64,000 nt of DNA from Pseudomonas pseudonitroreducens (GTDB lineage Bacteria > Pseudomonadota > Gammaproteobacteria > Pseudomonadales > Pseudomonadaceae), in the NCBI RefSeq assembly GCF_021603645.1, contig NZ_BQHJ01000003.1:310001-374000 (forward strand), read 5' to 3'. The translations under genes were made by a program, and so were the position numbers. Positions 50,155-59,717 of the stretch are shown here, piece after piece. Position 1 is the stretch's first letter. Each line of letters opens with the position of its first letter. Below the pieces are notes generated by a model. It saw nothing but the letters and a program-made list of their open reading frames with translations, was not told the DNA's origin and ran no database searches.

Positions 50155-51444
50155 GTGAGCAAGTCCCTGCAAGCCATCCGTGGCATGAACGACATTCTGC
50201 CGGACCAGACCCCAGCCTGGCGCTATCTGGAACGTACCTTCGCCGGCCTGCTGGACAGCTACGGCTACAGCGAGATCCGCCTGCCGATCCTCGAGTTCAC
50301 CGAGCTCTTCGCCCGCGGTATCGGTGAAGGTACTGATGTGGTCGACAAGGAGATGTACACCTTCCTCGACCGCAATGGCGAATCCCTGACCATGCGCCCG
50401 GAAGGCACTGCGGGCTGCGTGCGCGCCGTGCTGGAGCATGGTCTGTCCGGCGGTGGCCAGGTGCAGAAGCTCTGGTACACCGGCCCGATGTTCCGCTACG
50501 AGAAGCCGCAGAAGGGCCGCTATCGCCAGTTCCACCAGATTGGCGTGGAAGTCTTCAACCTGCCCGGCCCAGACATCGACGCCGAGCTGATCATCCTTAC
50601 CTGGCGCCTGTGGCAGAAGCTGGGCATGGCCGATGCCGTGACCCTGCAACTGAACACCCTGGGCTCCAGCGAAGCCCGTGCGCGCTATCGCGATGACCTG
50701 GTGGCCTACCTGCAGGAGCGCTTCGAGCAGCTGGACGAAGACAGCCAGCGCCGCATGACCACCAACCCGTTGCGCATCCTCGACAGCAAGGTGGAAAGCA
50801 CCCAGGCCCTGCTGGTCGGTGCGCCGAGCCTGCACGACTACCTGGACGAAGAGTCGATCGCCCACTTCGAGGGCCTGAAGGCTCGCCTGGATGCGGTCGG
50901 CTTGCGCTACGAGATCAACCAGAAGCTGGTTCGCGGCCTGGATTACTACTGCCGCACTGCTTTCGAATGGGTCACCGACAAGCTCGGTGCCCAGGGCACC
51001 GTTTGCGGCGGGGGCCGCTACGACGGCCTGGTCAGCCAGTTCGGCGGCAAGCCGACGCCGGGCGTGGGCTTCGCCATGGGCGTGGAGCGCCTGGTGCTGC
51101 TGCTGGATACCCTGGGTGTGGTCCCGGCTGAATTGAACCGTCCGGCCGACCTCTACGTCTGTGCCTTCGGCGAGCCGGCAGAGCTGGCTGCGCTGGCCCT
51201 GGCGGAGAAGCTGCGTGAAGCCATCCCGGGGCTGCGCCTGCTGGTCAACGCCGGTGCCGGCAGCTTCAAGAGCCAGTTCAAGAAGGCCGACAAGAGCGGC
51301 GCACAGTTCGCAATGATTCTGGGTGACGACGAACTGGCCAACCGCGTGGTAGGTTTCAAGCCCCTGCGTGGCGAGGGCGAACAACAGAATATCGCCTGGG
51401 ATGCTCTGCCCGAGCACCTGGCTGCCTGCCTCCAGCAGGCTTGA
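50155..51444 (+). CDS. hisS: Histidyl-tRNA synthetase
   Basis: A 429-residue class II synthetase. Motif 2 [20 protein letters not shown], HisA motif [14 protein letters not shown] and motif 3 GGGRYDGL...[11 protein letters not shown] are present; the C-terminal anticodon domain begins near 330. GTG start with AAGGAT upstream. First of hisS-yfgM-bamB-der, an arrangement shared with E. coli and P. aeruginosa. Confidence 0.97.
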   Translation: MSKSLQAIRGMNDILPDQTPAWRYLERTFAGLLDSYGYSEIRLPILEFTELFARGIGEGTDVVDKEMYTFLDRNGESLTMRPEGTAGCVRAVLEHGLSGGGQVQKLWYTGPMFRYEKPQKGRYRQFHQIGVEVFNLPGPDIDAELIILTWRLWQKLGMADAVTLQLNTLGSSEARARYRDDLVAYLQERFEQLDEDSQRRMTTNPLRILDSKVESTQALLVGAPSLHDYLDEESIAHFEGLKARLDAVGLRYEINQKLVRGLDYYCRTAFEWVTDKLGAQGTVCGGGRYDGLVSQFGGKPTPGVGFAMGVERLVLLLDTLGVVPAELNRPADLYVCAFGEPAELAALALAEKLREAIPGLRLLVNAGAGSFKSQFKKADKSGAQFAMILGDDELANRVVGFKPLRGEGEQQNIAWDALPEHLAACLQQA

Positions 51445-51467
51445 ATCGAGCGGATAGGAGTATTGGG

Positions 51468-52112
51468 GTGAGTAACCGTACCGAAGAAGAACAGATCGCT
51501 GACATCAAGGACTGGTGGCAGCGTAACGGCATGCCCCTGCTGACCGGCGCCGCTCTGGCGCTGATCGTGGTGTTCGGCTGGCAGGCCTGGAAGAAGTACC
51601 AGACCAACCAGTCCCAGGGTGCCTCCATCATTTACCAGGCCCTGCTGGAAACCGCGCTGAACCCGACCGGCAAGCCCGACACCGCCAAGGTCGCCGAGCT
51701 CGCTGGCAAGCTGAACACCGACTTCGCCGGCACCCCGTACGCCCAGTACGGCCGCCTGTTCGTCGCCAAGGTCGCGGTGGATAGCGGCAAGCTGGATGAC
51801 GCCGTCCTTGAGCTCAAGGCCGTGGTCGACAAGCCTGTGGACGCAACCCTCGGCGAGCTGGCCCGCCAGCGCCTGGCACGTGTCCTGGCTGCCCAGGGCA
51901 AGGCCGAAGACGGCCTGAAGCTGCTCGACAGCACCGTCGACAAAGCCTACGTTGCTACCCGCGAAGAACTGCGCGGCGACCTGCTGCTGCAGCTCAAGCG
52001 CAATGACGACGCGCGCGTCGCCTACGAGAAGGCCAAGGCTGCCCTGCCGGAAGATGCCGCCGTCGGCGCCCTGCAGATGAAACTCGACGACCTGGCCAAG
52101 GGAGACGCCTGA
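51468..52112 (+). CDS. YfgM-like membrane-anchored TPR protein
   Basis: A 214-residue protein. The GTG start at 51468 has AGGAG 7 bases upstream and gives MSNRTEEEQIADIKDWWQRN; an in-frame ATG at 51441 lies inside hisS. One TM helix at about 22-40 (MPLLTGAALALIVVFGWQAW), then TPR-like helices (YAQYGRLFVAKVAVDSGKLD, RQRLARVLAAQGKAEDGLKL). YfgM in E. coli is an ancillary SecYEG/PpiD partner; the neighbouring BamB and Der genes are conserved with it. Function here inferred. Confidence 0.88.
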   Translation: MSNRTEEEQIADIKDWWQRNGMPLLTGAALALIVVFGWQAWKKYQTNQSQGASIIYQALLETALNPTGKPDTAKVAELAGKLNTDFAGTPYAQYGRLFVAKVAVDSGKLDDAVLELKAVVDKPVDATLGELARQRLARVLAAQGKAEDGLKLLDSTVDKAYVATREELRGDLLLQLKRNDDARVAYEKAKAALPEDAAVGALQMKLDDLAKGDA

Positions 52113-52113
52113 G

Positions 52114-53256
52114 ATGTTGCGTTGGAAACACGTTGCACTGCTGGCACTGACCCTGATGGCTGTGGGTTGCAGCAGCAATAGCAAGAAAGAACTGCCGCCG
52201 GCCGAACTGACCGATTTCAAGGAAGAGGTTCGCCTGGAGAAACAGTGGAGCCGTTCGGTCGGTGACGGCCAGGGCGACCTGTACAACCTGCTCGAGCCCG
52301 CCGTCGATGGCCAGACCATCTACGCCGCGTCTGCCGAAGGCCGCGTCATGGCCATGCAGCGCGAAACGGGCGAAGTGCTGTGGAAGAAAGACCTCGATCT
52401 GCCGATCTCCGGCGCCGTCGGCGTGGGCAGCGGCATGGTCCTGCTGGGCACTCTGCGTGGTGACGTGATCGCCCTGGATTCCGGTTCGGGCGAGCAGAAG
52501 TGGCGCGCCAAGGTCACCAGCGAAGTACTGGCCGCTCCGGCCACCAACGGCGACGTGGTGGTGGTGCAGACCCAGGACGACAAGCTGATCGGCTTCGACG
52601 CTTCTACCGGCAACCAGCGCTGGATCTACGAAGGTACTGTCCCGGTTCTGACCCTGCGTGGCACTGGCGCCCCGCTGATCGCCGGCCGTCTGGCGCTGGC
52701 CGGCCTGGCCAGCGGCAAGGTCGTTGCCGTGGATGTCGAGCGCGGCCTGCCGGTGTGGGAACAGCGCGTTGCCATCCCGCAAGGCCGTTCCGAACTGGAC
52801 CGTGTCGTCGATATCGACGGCGGTCTGCTTCTGATCGACAACGTGCTCTACGTTGCCAGCTACCAGGGCCGCGCCGCGGCGCTGGACGTAGGCACCGGCC
52901 GCGTACTCTGGCAGCGTGAGGCTTCCAGCTACGTGGGCGTGGCCGAAGGCACTGGCAGCGTGTTCATCAGCCAGGCCAGCGGCACCGTGGAAAGCCTCGA
53001 TTCCCGTGGTTCGTCTTCGCTGTGGAGCAACGATGCACTGGCTCGCCGCCAGCTGTCCGCTCCGGCCGTGCTGTCGAGCAACGTGGTCGTCGGTGACCTG
53101 GAAGGTTACGTGCACCTGCTGAGCCAGGTGGACGGTCGTTTCGTTGGCCGCGAGAAGGTCGACGGTGACGGCGTGCGGGTTCGCCCGCTGGTAGTCGGCA
53201 GCTGGATGTACGTGTTCGGCAACAGCGGTAAGCTGGCCGCCTACACGATTCGCTAA
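52114..53256 (+). CDS. bamB: Outer-membrane assembly lipoprotein BamB
   Basis: A 380-residue eight-bladed beta-propeller with PQQ-like repeats (AASAEGRVMAMQRETGEVLW, VIALDSGSGEQKWRAKVTSE, VVAVDVERGLPVWEQRVAIP). Signal peptide with lipobox LMAVGC (Cys19). It helps BamA fold beta-barrel proteins. One base after the YfgM-like stop. A hairpin follows the gene. Confidence 0.95.
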   Translation: MLRWKHVALLALTLMAVGCSSNSKKELPPAELTDFKEEVRLEKQWSRSVGDGQGDLYNLLEPAVDGQTIYAASAEGRVMAMQRETGEVLWKKDLDLPISGAVGVGSGMVLLGTLRGDVIALDSGSGEQKWRAKVTSEVLAAPATNGDVVVVQTQDDKLIGFDASTGNQRWIYEGTVPVLTLRGTGAPLIAGRLALAGLASGKVVAVDVERGLPVWEQRVAIPQGRSELDRVVDIDGGLLLIDNVLYVASYQGRAAALDVGTGRVLWQREASSYVGVAEGTGSVFISQASGTVESLDSRGSSSLWSNDALARRQLSAPAVLSSNVVVGDLEGYVHLLSQVDGRFVGREKVDGDGVRVRPLVVGSWMYVFGNSGKLAAYTIR

Positions 53257-53270
53257 GCTGAGTGTTACTG

Positions 53271-53310
53271 CCGGCCGCTGCCGTGAAAAACGGCAGCGGC
53301 CGTCGTGTTT
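53271..53310 (+). terminator. Large GC hairpin between bamB and der
   Basis: Arms CGGCCGCTGCCGT (53272-53284) and ACGGCAGCGGCCG (53290-53302), then TCGTGTTTT. It has a strong stem and a weak T-run: terminator or attenuator. Confidence 0.7.
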
Positions 53311-53339
53311 TCTGAAAATCAAATTTCCTGGAGAGCCGC

Positions 53340-54827
53340 ATGGTTCCCGTTATAGCCCTGGTGGGCCGCCCGAACGTCGGCAAGTCCACCCTGTTCAACC
53401 GCCTGACCCGCACCCGTGACGCCATCGTCGCCGAGTACGCAGGTCTGACCCGCGACCGCCAGTACGGCGAGGCCAAGTGGCAGGGCAAGAAATTCATCGT
53501 CATCGATACCGGCGGTATCTCCGGTGACGAAGAGGGTATCGACGCCAAGATGGCCGAGCAGTCGCTGCAGGCCATCGAAGAGGCCGATGCCGTCCTGTTC
53601 ATGGTCGATTCCCGCGCCGGCCTTACCGCTGCCGATGAGATGATCGGCGAGCACCTGCGCAAGAAGAACAAGCGCACCTACCTGGTGGCCAACAAGGTCG
53701 ACACCGTCGATCCGGACATCGCCCGCGCCGAGTTCAGCCCGCTGGCCCTGGGCCATGCGATCCCGATTGCCGCCGCCCACGGCCGTGGCATCACCCAGAT
53801 GTTGCAGGAAGCCCTGGGCGAGATGTTCGCTCCGGAGCCCGAGGCGCCGGAAGACAACGACCTGCCCAGCGAGCTGGAAGAGGTCGCCGAGGGCGAAGAA
53901 GCCAAGCGCATTCCCGGCCCGAGCGAGAAGGATGGCATCAAGATCGCCATCATCGGTCGCCCCAACGTCGGCAAGTCCACCCTGGTCAACCGCATGCTCG
54001 GTGAAGAACGGGTGATCGTCTACGATCAGGCCGGCACCACCCGCGACAGCATCTACATCCCCTTCGAGCGCAACGAAGAGAAGTACACCCTGATCGACAC
54101 CGCCGGCGTGCGTCGCCGCGGCAAGATCTTCGAGGCGGTGGAAAAGTTCTCCGTGGTGAAGACCCTGCAGGCGATCCAGGATGCCAACGTGGTCATCTTC
54201 GTCATGGACGCCCGCGAAGGCGTGGTCGAGCACGACCTCAACCTGCTCGGCTTCGTGCTGGAAACCGGCCGCGCGCTGGTCATCGCGCTGAACAAGTGGG
54301 ATGGCATGGAATCGGCCGAGCGCGACTACGTGAAGACCGAGCTCGAGCGCCGGCTGATGTTCGCCGACTTCGCCGACATTCACTTCATCTCCGCGCTGCA
54401 TGGCACCGGCGTTGGTCACCTGTACAAGTCGGTGCAGGATTCCTTCCGTTCCGCCGTGACCCGCTGGCCCACCAGCAAGCTCACGCAGATTCTGGAAGAC
54501 GCCATCCAGGTCCACCAGCCGCCGATGGTCAACGGCCGCCGCATCAAGCTGCGCTATGCGCACCTGGGGGGCGCCAACCCGCCGTTGATCGTGATCCACG
54601 GCAACCAGGTGGACGCGGTGCCCAAGGCCTATACCCGCTACCTGGAGAAGACCTTCCGTCGCGTGCTGAAGCTGGTCGGTACGCCGATCCGCATCGAGTA
54701 CAAGGGTGGCGACAACCCGTTCGAGGGCAAGAAGACTCAGCTCACCGATCGCCAGGTCAACAAGAAGCGCCGCCTGATGTCGCACCACAAGAAGGCCGAG
54801 AAGAAGAAGAAGGACAAACGTAAATAA
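53340..54827 (+). CDS. der: Ribosome-assembly GTPase Der (EngA)
   Basis: A 495-residue protein with tandem GTPase domains. Both P-loops read GRPNVGKST (residues 9-17 and about 205-213), with DTGGI and DTAG switch-II motifs, NKVD and NKWD G4 motifs, an acidic linker between ([20 protein letters not shown]) and a C-terminal KH-like domain ending in a Lys-rich tail. Der acts in 50S maturation. CTGGAGAG is upstream of the ATG. Length is typical. Confidence 0.97.
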   Translation: MVPVIALVGRPNVGKSTLFNRLTRTRDAIVAEYAGLTRDRQYGEAKWQGKKFIVIDTGGISGDEEGIDAKMAEQSLQAIEEADAVLFMVDSRAGLTAADEMIGEHLRKKNKRTYLVANKVDTVDPDIARAEFSPLALGHAIPIAAAHGRGITQMLQEALGEMFAPEPEAPEDNDLPSELEEVAEGEEAKRIPGPSEKDGIKIAIIGRPNVGKSTLVNRMLGEERVIVYDQAGTTRDSIYIPFERNEEKYTLIDTAGVRRRGKIFEAVEKFSVVKTLQAIQDANVVIFVMDAREGVVEHDLNLLGFVLETGRALVIALNKWDGMESAERDYVKTELERRLMFADFADIHFISALHGTGVGHLYKSVQDSFRSAVTRWPTSKLTQILEDAIQVHQPPMVNGRRIKLRYAHLGGANPPLIVIHGNQVDAVPKAYTRYLEKTFRRVLKLVGTPIRIEYKGGDNPFEGKKTQLTDRQVNKKRRLMSHHKKAEKKKKDKRK

Positions 54828-54837
54828 CGTCTTTCGG

Positions 54838-54907
54838 GCTTCAGGCCGCAGGCTACAGGCGATAAGCTGGGGCATCCCTTGCCGCCTGAAGCTTGTCGCC
54901 TGTAGCC
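54838..54907. repeat. Intergenic inverted repeat, family 2, copy 2
   Basis: GGCTACAGGCGATAAGC (54851-54867) pairs with GCTTGTCGCCTGTAGCC (54891-54907) with one mismatch, nested with GCTTCAGGC (54838-54846) / GCCTGAAGC (54884-54892). It ends directly at the ATG of the aminotransferase, so the gene's translation start region is the repeat itself. Confidence 0.8.
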
Positions 54908-56056
54908 ATGATTGCCAGCAAACTGCCGAATGTCGGCACCACCATCTTCACCCGCATGTCCCAGCTCGCCGCACAAAGCGGAGCGCTGAACCTCTCCCAG
55001 GGCTTCCCGGACTTCCCCGGCCCGGCTCCGTTGCTCGAAGCCGTCGGCCGCCACGTCATGGCCGGACACAACCAGTACAGCCCGATGACCGGCCTGCCGG
55101 CACTGCGCGAACAGGTCGCGATCAAGGTTGCCAGCCTCTATGGTCGTCAGGTCAGCGCCGACGCTGAAGTAACCATCGTTCCCGGCGCCACCGAGGGCAT
55201 CTTCTGTGCGGTGCAGGCGCTGATCCGCGCCGGCGACGAGGCCATCGTCCTCGACCCCTGCTATGACAGCTACGAGCCTTCGGTGGAACTGGCCGGCGGG
55301 CGCTGTGTGCATGTCGCGCTGAGCCAGCCGGACTTCCGCATCGACTGGCAGCGTCTGGCCGATGCCATCACTCCGCGCACGCGCCTGATCTTCCTCAACA
55401 GCCCGCACAATCCCAGCGGCGCGCTGATCGACCGCGCCGACCTGGATCGCCTGGTCGAGCTGATTCGCGACCGCGAGATCTACGTCATCAGCGACGAGGT
55501 CTACGAGCACCTGATCTACGACGGCGTGGAGCATGCCAGCGTGCTGGCCCATGACGAACTGTATCCGCGCGCCTTCGTCATCAGCTCCTTCGGCAAGACC
55601 TACCACGTCACCGGCTGGAAGACCGGCTATGTGGTGGCGCCGCCGGCGCTGTCGGCGGAGATGCGCAAGATCCACCAGTACGTGAACTTCTGCGGCGTGA
55701 CCCCGCTGCAGTATGCGCTGGCCGACTTCATGGCGGCGCACCCCGAACACCTGCGCGAGCTGCCGGGCTTCTACCAGGCCAAGCGCGACCTGTTCTGCGA
55801 CCTGCTGGACGGTTCGCGCTTCACCTTCCAGCGCGCTGCTGGCACCTATTTCCAGGTGGTGGACTACTCCGCGATCCGCCCGGACCTCGACGACGTCGCC
55901 ATGTCCGAGTGGCTGACCCGCGAGCACGGCGTAGCCGCCATTCCGGTCTCAGTGTTCTACCAGCAGGCCCCGGCAGACATGCGCCTGGTGCGCTTCTGCT
56001 TCGCCAAGAAAGAGGAGACGCTGCGCCAGGCAGCGGAACGACTATGCGCGATCTGA
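54908..56056 (+). CDS. PLP aminotransferase, methionine/glutamine-transaminase type
   Basis: A 382-residue fold-type I aminotransferase. PLP lysine Lys230 in SSFGKTYHVTGWKTGY; Asn/Asp ligands in NSPHNPSG and ISDEVYEHL. It resembles the YbdL/kynurenine-oxoglutarate (KAT/GTK) group, which transaminates methionine, glutamine and aromatic 2-oxo acids. Start ATG 54908 with no Shine-Dalgarno sequence; an in-frame TTG at 54893 lies in the same repeat. Its 3' end overlaps the omega-amidase gene by 13 bases, which supports a glutamine-transaminase/omega-amidase pathway. Confidence 0.88.
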   Translation: MIASKLPNVGTTIFTRMSQLAAQSGALNLSQGFPDFPGPAPLLEAVGRHVMAGHNQYSPMTGLPALREQVAIKVASLYGRQVSADAEVTIVPGATEGIFCAVQALIRAGDEAIVLDPCYDSYEPSVELAGGRCVHVALSQPDFRIDWQRLADAITPRTRLIFLNSPHNPSGALIDRADLDRLVELIRDREIYVISDEVYEHLIYDGVEHASVLAHDELYPRAFVISSFGKTYHVTGWKTGYVVAPPALSAEMRKIHQYVNFCGVTPLQYALADFMAAHPEHLRELPGFYQAKRDLFCDLLDGSRFTFQRAAGTYFQVVDYSAIRPDLDDVAMSEWLTREHGVAAIPVSVFYQQAPADMRLVRFCFAKKEETLRQAAERLCAI

Positions 56057-56838
56057 GCCAACTGCCCGACCTCAAGCTTGCCCTGGTGCAGACCACCCTG
56101 GTCTGGCATGACGCCAAGGCCAATCGCGAGCGCTTTGAAGCGCTGCTGGAGAGCGCCCGCGGCGCGGACGTGGTGATCCTCCCGGAGATGTTCACCACCG
56201 GATTCTCCATGGACTCCGAGGCATTGGCCGAAGCGGAGGAGGGCGCGACCTACGCCTGGCTGCGCGAGCAGGCTTCGAGGCTCGATGCCGTGGTCTGCGG
56301 CAGCGTGATCATCCGAGCCGCCGACGGCAGCCATCGCAACCGCCTGCTCTGGGCGCGCCCGGATGGCGAGATGCAGCACTACGACAAGCGCCACCTGTTC
56401 CGCATGGCCGGCGAGCACAAGCACTACACGCCGGGCGAGCAGCAGATACTGCTGGAATGGAAGGGCTGGCGGATTCGCCCGCTGGTCTGCTACGACCTGC
56501 GCTTCCCGGTGTGGAGCCGTGATGCCCAGGACACCGACCTGCTGCTCTATACCGCCAACTGGCCGGCCGCGCGCCGCCAGCACTGGAACCGCCTGTTGCC
56601 CGCGCGGGCTATTGAAAACCTCTGCTACGTCGCGGCGGTCAACCGCGTCGGCGAAGACGGCAAGGGCCATGCCTATTCCGGCGACAGCCAGGTGCTGGAC
56701 TTCCAGGGCGACAACCTGCTGGCGGCCGGCAGTGCCGACGGGGTATTCCAGATCGCCCTGAATGCGGCGGAGCTGGCGGCCTACCGGGAACGCTTCCCGG
56801 CCAATCTCGATGCGGACGAGTTCGACATCCGTCGCTGA
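56044..56838 (+). CDS. Omega-amidase (YafV/Nit2 type)
   Basis: A 264-residue nitrilase-fold enzyme with the triad Glu48 (ILPEMFTTGFS), Lys115 (YDKRHLF) and Cys149 (LVCYDLRFPVW). Omega-amidases hydrolyse 2-oxoglutaramate or 2-oxosuccinamate left by glutamine/asparagine transaminases. The gene starts inside the preceding aminotransferase gene (overlap 13 bases), so the two products are co-expressed and probably act in sequence in methionine salvage. The long in-frame extension to 55909 belongs to the aminotransferase frame and is rejected. Confidence 0.9.
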   Translation: MRDLSQLPDLKLALVQTTLVWHDAKANRERFEALLESARGADVVILPEMFTTGFSMDSEALAEAEEGATYAWLREQASRLDAVVCGSVIIRAADGSHRNRLLWARPDGEMQHYDKRHLFRMAGEHKHYTPGEQQILLEWKGWRIRPLVCYDLRFPVWSRDAQDTDLLLYTANWPAARRQHWNRLLPARAIENLCYVAAVNRVGEDGKGHAYSGDSQVLDFQGDNLLAAGSADGVFQIALNAAELAAYRERFPANLDADEFDIRR

Positions 56839-56860
56839 AGTCGTGCCTCGCTGAAATCAA

Positions 56861-56920
56861 TCGCGGACGGAGTCCGCTCCTACGAAACTTGACACCGCGT
56901 AGGAGCGGACTCTGTCCGCG
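56861..56920. repeat. REP variant inverted pair, copy F
   Basis: Arms TCGCGGACGGAGTCCGCTCC (56861-56880, continuing TAC to 56883) and GTAGGAGCGGACTCTGTCCGCGAA (to 56922). The core GGAGCGGACT..GTCCGCGA differs from copies A-E (GGAGCGAGCTTGCTCGCGA) but is of the same architecture, so it is a sister REP group. Confidence 0.8.
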
Positions 56921-56935
56921 AAGTTTTTGCCCCGC

Positions 56936-57889
56936 TCAATAAGCGCTGGCTGTGTTCAAGCGCTGGATCGCCTCGTCACTGAGCTTCAGGTCCACCGCTG
57001 CGATCAGGTCCGGCAACTGCTCAAGCTTCGATGCGCTGGCAATCGGTGCGGTGATGCTCGGGCGGGCCATCAGCCAGGCCAGGGAGACCTGTGCTGGCGT
57101 GGCATTCAGCTCGCCAGCCACCTCCTCCAGTGCATCGAGGATCGCGAAGCCGCGCGCGTTCATGAAGTTCTTCACCTTGTAACCGCGCACGCTGCTCTTG
57201 CCCAGGTCCGCCTCGCTGCGGTACTTGCCGGTGAGGAACCCCGCCGCCAGCGAGTAGAAACTGATGACGCCGAGACCCAGTTGTTGCACCGTGGGCTCCA
57301 GGTTGGTCTCGTAGTTGGCGCGATCGTAGAGGTTGTAGTTGGGCTGCAGGCTCTGGTAGTTCGGCAGCTTCAGACGTTCACACACCTCGCGCGCTTCACG
57401 CAGGCGCTTGGCCTCCAGATTCGACGCGCCGATCACCCGCACCTTGCCGCTCTCTACTGCCTCGGCGAAGGCACCCATGGTTTCCTCCAGAGAGGTATGC
57501 GGGTCATCGCAGTGGGATTGGTAGAGGTCGATATAGTCAGTCTGCAGGCGCTTGAGCGAACGCCCCAGCGCCTGTTCGATGTACACCGCCGACAGGCCCT
57601 TGTGGCCGTTGCCCATGTCCATGCCGACCTTGGTGGCGATCTGCACCTGGTTGCGCTTGCCGGTCTTCTTCAGCCATTTGCCGATCAGCGCTTCTGACTC
57701 GCCGCCCTCGTGGCCGGGAGCCCAGCGCGAGTACACGTCCGCGGTGTCGATGCAGTTGAGTCCGGCGTCGAGCAGGGCGTCGAGCAGGCGAAAGGAGGTC
57801 GCTTCGTCGGCGGACCAGCCGAACACATTGCCGCCGAACACCAGCGCGGGAATCTTCAGGCCCGATTGTCCGAGTTCGCGTGTACGCAT
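56936..57889 (-). CDS. Aldo/keto reductase
   Basis: A 317-residue (alpha/beta)8-barrel oxidoreductase. AKR catalytic residues are Asp48 and Tyr53 (DTADVYSRW), Lys87 (ATKVGMDMG) and the His in LYQSHCDDP; the NADPH-binding C-terminal motif is near SASKLEQLPDLIAA. It resembles the AKR11/YhdN-type bacterial group reducing aldehydes or ketones with NADPH. Substrate unknown. Transcribed toward a REP element; the upstream gap to the next divergent gene is 133 bases. Confidence 0.92.
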   Translation of the reverse strand: MRTRELGQSGLKIPALVFGGNVFGWSADEATSFRLLDALLDAGLNCIDTADVYSRWAPGHEGGESEALIGKWLKKTGKRNQVQIATKVGMDMGNGHKGLSAVYIEQALGRSLKRLQTDYIDLYQSHCDDPHTSLEETMGAFAEAVESGKVRVIGASNLEAKRLREAREVCERLKLPNYQSLQPNYNLYDRANYETNLEPTVQQLGLGVISFYSLAAGFLTGKYRSEADLGKSSVRGYKVKNFMNARGFAILDALEEVAGELNATPAQVSLAWLMARPSITAPIASASKLEQLPDLIAAVDLKLSDEAIQRLNTASAY

Positions 57890-58022
57890 CTGCTTTGCCT
57901 CCTCTGGGGTGTGCGAGAACCCTCAGTGTAGACGCCGCCTCTGGCCGCGCCGGGCGGAATAACCGGCAGCCGCCACCCACCTGGTCTATCATGGCGGCCA
58001 GCCCAATTGCCGAGTGCCGAAC

Positions 58023-58355
58023 ATGACCACGACTCCCTATCTGCTGGACCAGCTGGAAACCGCCGACATGCTCTTGATCGACGGCCTGCATGCCTGGCAG
58101 TTCGAGCTCAACGAGGCACTACTGGACCAGGCGGACGCCGCCGCCAACGCCGGGCACCCCTTTGCCAGTGAAGACGTTGTCCTGCAGATCGAATCCATCG
58201 ACGGCCGTGATCGCCGCGAATGGCGCTTCAGCTACAACCAGGTGATGGAGGCCAGCTATCAGGCCGAGGACGAGAGCTGGCTGCTCCACGCAGGCGAGCA
58301 GCAGCACCGCCTGTGTTGCCTGGGCGCGGTAACGGCCAGTGGCGACGACGAGTGA
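58023..58355 (+). CDS. Conserved small protein (DUF5629-like)
   Basis: A 110-residue acidic protein (MTTTPYLLDQLETADMLLID...) with no recognisable catalytic motif; two Cys near the end (HRLCCLGAVT). Pseudomonas genomes carry a gene of this kind beside the aldo/keto reductase. ATG 58023 is preferred over a GTG at 58014; ribosome-site evidence is weak either way. It ends in a strong bidirectional terminator. Function unknown. Confidence 0.75.
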   Translation: MTTTPYLLDQLETADMLLIDGLHAWQFELNEALLDQADAAANAGHPFASEDVVLQIESIDGRDRREWRFSYNQVMEASYQAEDESWLLHAGEQQHRLCCLGAVTASGDDE

Positions 58356-58357
58356 AT

Positions 58358-58385
58358 GAAGAAGGCCCCGAAAGGGGCCTTCTTC
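58358..58385. terminator. Bidirectional terminator between small gene and porin gene
   Basis: Perfect 12-base arms GAAGAAGGCCCC / GGGGCCTTCTTC around a GAAA loop, between convergent genes. Confidence 0.9.
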
Positions 58386-58397
58386 GTTTCAGGGCCT

Positions 58398-59636
58398 TCA
58401 GAACGCCAGCGGGTAGCTGGTGATGAAGCGCACCTCGTCATAATCGCTGGCGTAGCTGCTGCGCACGGTTGAGGAGCGCATCAGAAAGGACAATGACTTC
58501 AGTGGCCCGCCCTGGATGGTGTAGCCGATATCCGTGTCGCGCTCGTACTCGTGGCCATCGCTCTTGCCAGGGCGCGAGATATCGGTGCCCTTGGTATAGC
58601 GCGTCATCAGCGTCATGCCCGGCAGGCCAAGACTGGCGAAGTCATAGTCGTAGCGCAGCTGGTAAGAGCGCTCCTGCGCCCAGAAGAAGCCGCCGTTGGT
58701 CACCCAGTTGACCAGATAGGGCTGTGGCGTGTTGCCCAGCAGCATGGGGAACATGTCCTCGCCCAGCATGCGCTGGTAGGTGGCCGATAGCGTGTGGCTG
58801 CCGTGTTTCACGCCCAGCCGCGCACCATAGGCACGGTTGTCGATGCGACCGGACAGCGCCTGCCCCGACTCCTCGTTGTGGAAGTAACTCAGGGTGCCGA
58901 GCAGCGCGGTGTTCTCGCCGACCGGCTGTTTGAAGTTGGCGCCGACATAGTGCTGGTCGTAGATGTCCTCGAGCTGGGCGAAGTAGTAGCTGGTGGACAG
59001 TCCAGGCGTCCACTGCGCATCGACGCCGCCCAGGTTCAGCTTGTTGCTGTCCTGGCTGGCAGGACGCGTGGCCAGGTAGAACGACTCGCGGTCGCTGGAG
59101 GCGCGGGTGCTGGTATTCCATAGCTGCGCGGCGGTGAACTTGAAGCGCTCCGACTCCTTAGACTCCAGCATCACGCCCTGGAAGGTCTGTGGCAGCACGC
59201 GCACATCGTCCTGGAAGATCACCGGCAGGCGTGGCTCCAGCAGGCCAACTTTCAGCGTGGTCTTCGAATAGCGCAGCTTTAGCGTGGCGCCACCACGGCT
59301 GAAGTCATCCACCGGCTCGCCGGTCGTGCGGTCATAGGGCAGGTTGCTGTCGTTGCTGGTGCCGGCGCCGCCGTCGAGCTTCAAGGCGTAGAAACCGGTG
59401 AAGTCCATGCCGACACCGATGGTGCCTTCGCTAAAGCCCGAGCTGAAGCGTGCCAGCACCGCCTGCGACCAACTGCCCGCCTGGGACTGCGGAGCGTTGT
59501 CCTGGCGGTAATCGCGCAACATGTAGAAGTTGCGCAGCGAGGTGTCCAGGCGGCTGTCGTCGATCAGGTCGGCCTGGGCACAGAGGGGCAACAGCGCGCC
59601 GGAAAGCAGCGCACTGGCAAAGCGATTACGCAACAT
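58398..59636 (-). CDS. OprD-family outer-membrane porin
   Basis: A 412-residue porin. Signal peptide (MLRNRFASALLSGALLPLCAQA) followed by DLIDDSRLDTSLRNFYMLRD, the OprD start; alternating beta-strand pattern throughout and a final Phe (SYPLAF) as the BAM signal. AGGAG lies 6 bases before the ATG at 59636 (another ATG at 59642 abuts it). OprD porins pass small basic or aromatic solutes. It is downstream of, and probably co-transcribed with, the MFS transporter; substrate not determined. Confidence 0.92.
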   Translation of the reverse strand: MLRNRFASALLSGALLPLCAQADLIDDSRLDTSLRNFYMLRDYRQDNAPQSQAGSWSQAVLARFSSGFSEGTIGVGMDFTGFYALKLDGGAGTSNDSNLPYDRTTGEPVDDFSRGGATLKLRYSKTTLKVGLLEPRLPVIFQDDVRVLPQTFQGVMLESKESERFKFTAAQLWNTSTRASSDRESFYLATRPASQDSNKLNLGGVDAQWTPGLSTSYYFAQLEDIYDQHYVGANFKQPVGENTALLGTLSYFHNEESGQALSGRIDNRAYGARLGVKHGSHTLSATYQRMLGEDMFPMLLGNTPQPYLVNWVTNGGFFWAQERSYQLRYDYDFASLGLPGMTLMTRYTKGTDISRPGKSDGHEYERDTDIGYTIQGGPLKSLSFLMRSSTVRSSYASDYDEVRFITSYPLAF

Positions 59637-59717
59637 CGTCATCTCCTGAGCATCGTTCGCCGGGGCGCAGGGCGCCACGCCGGCGAACGGGCGTACGTCT
59701 TGTCGAGGCGGGCGCGA

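Noticed and set aside
48973-51417. 814-codon open frame antisense to ispG/hisS
   Set aside because: Same reason: codon-position GC mirrors the true genes and the product has no recognisable fold.
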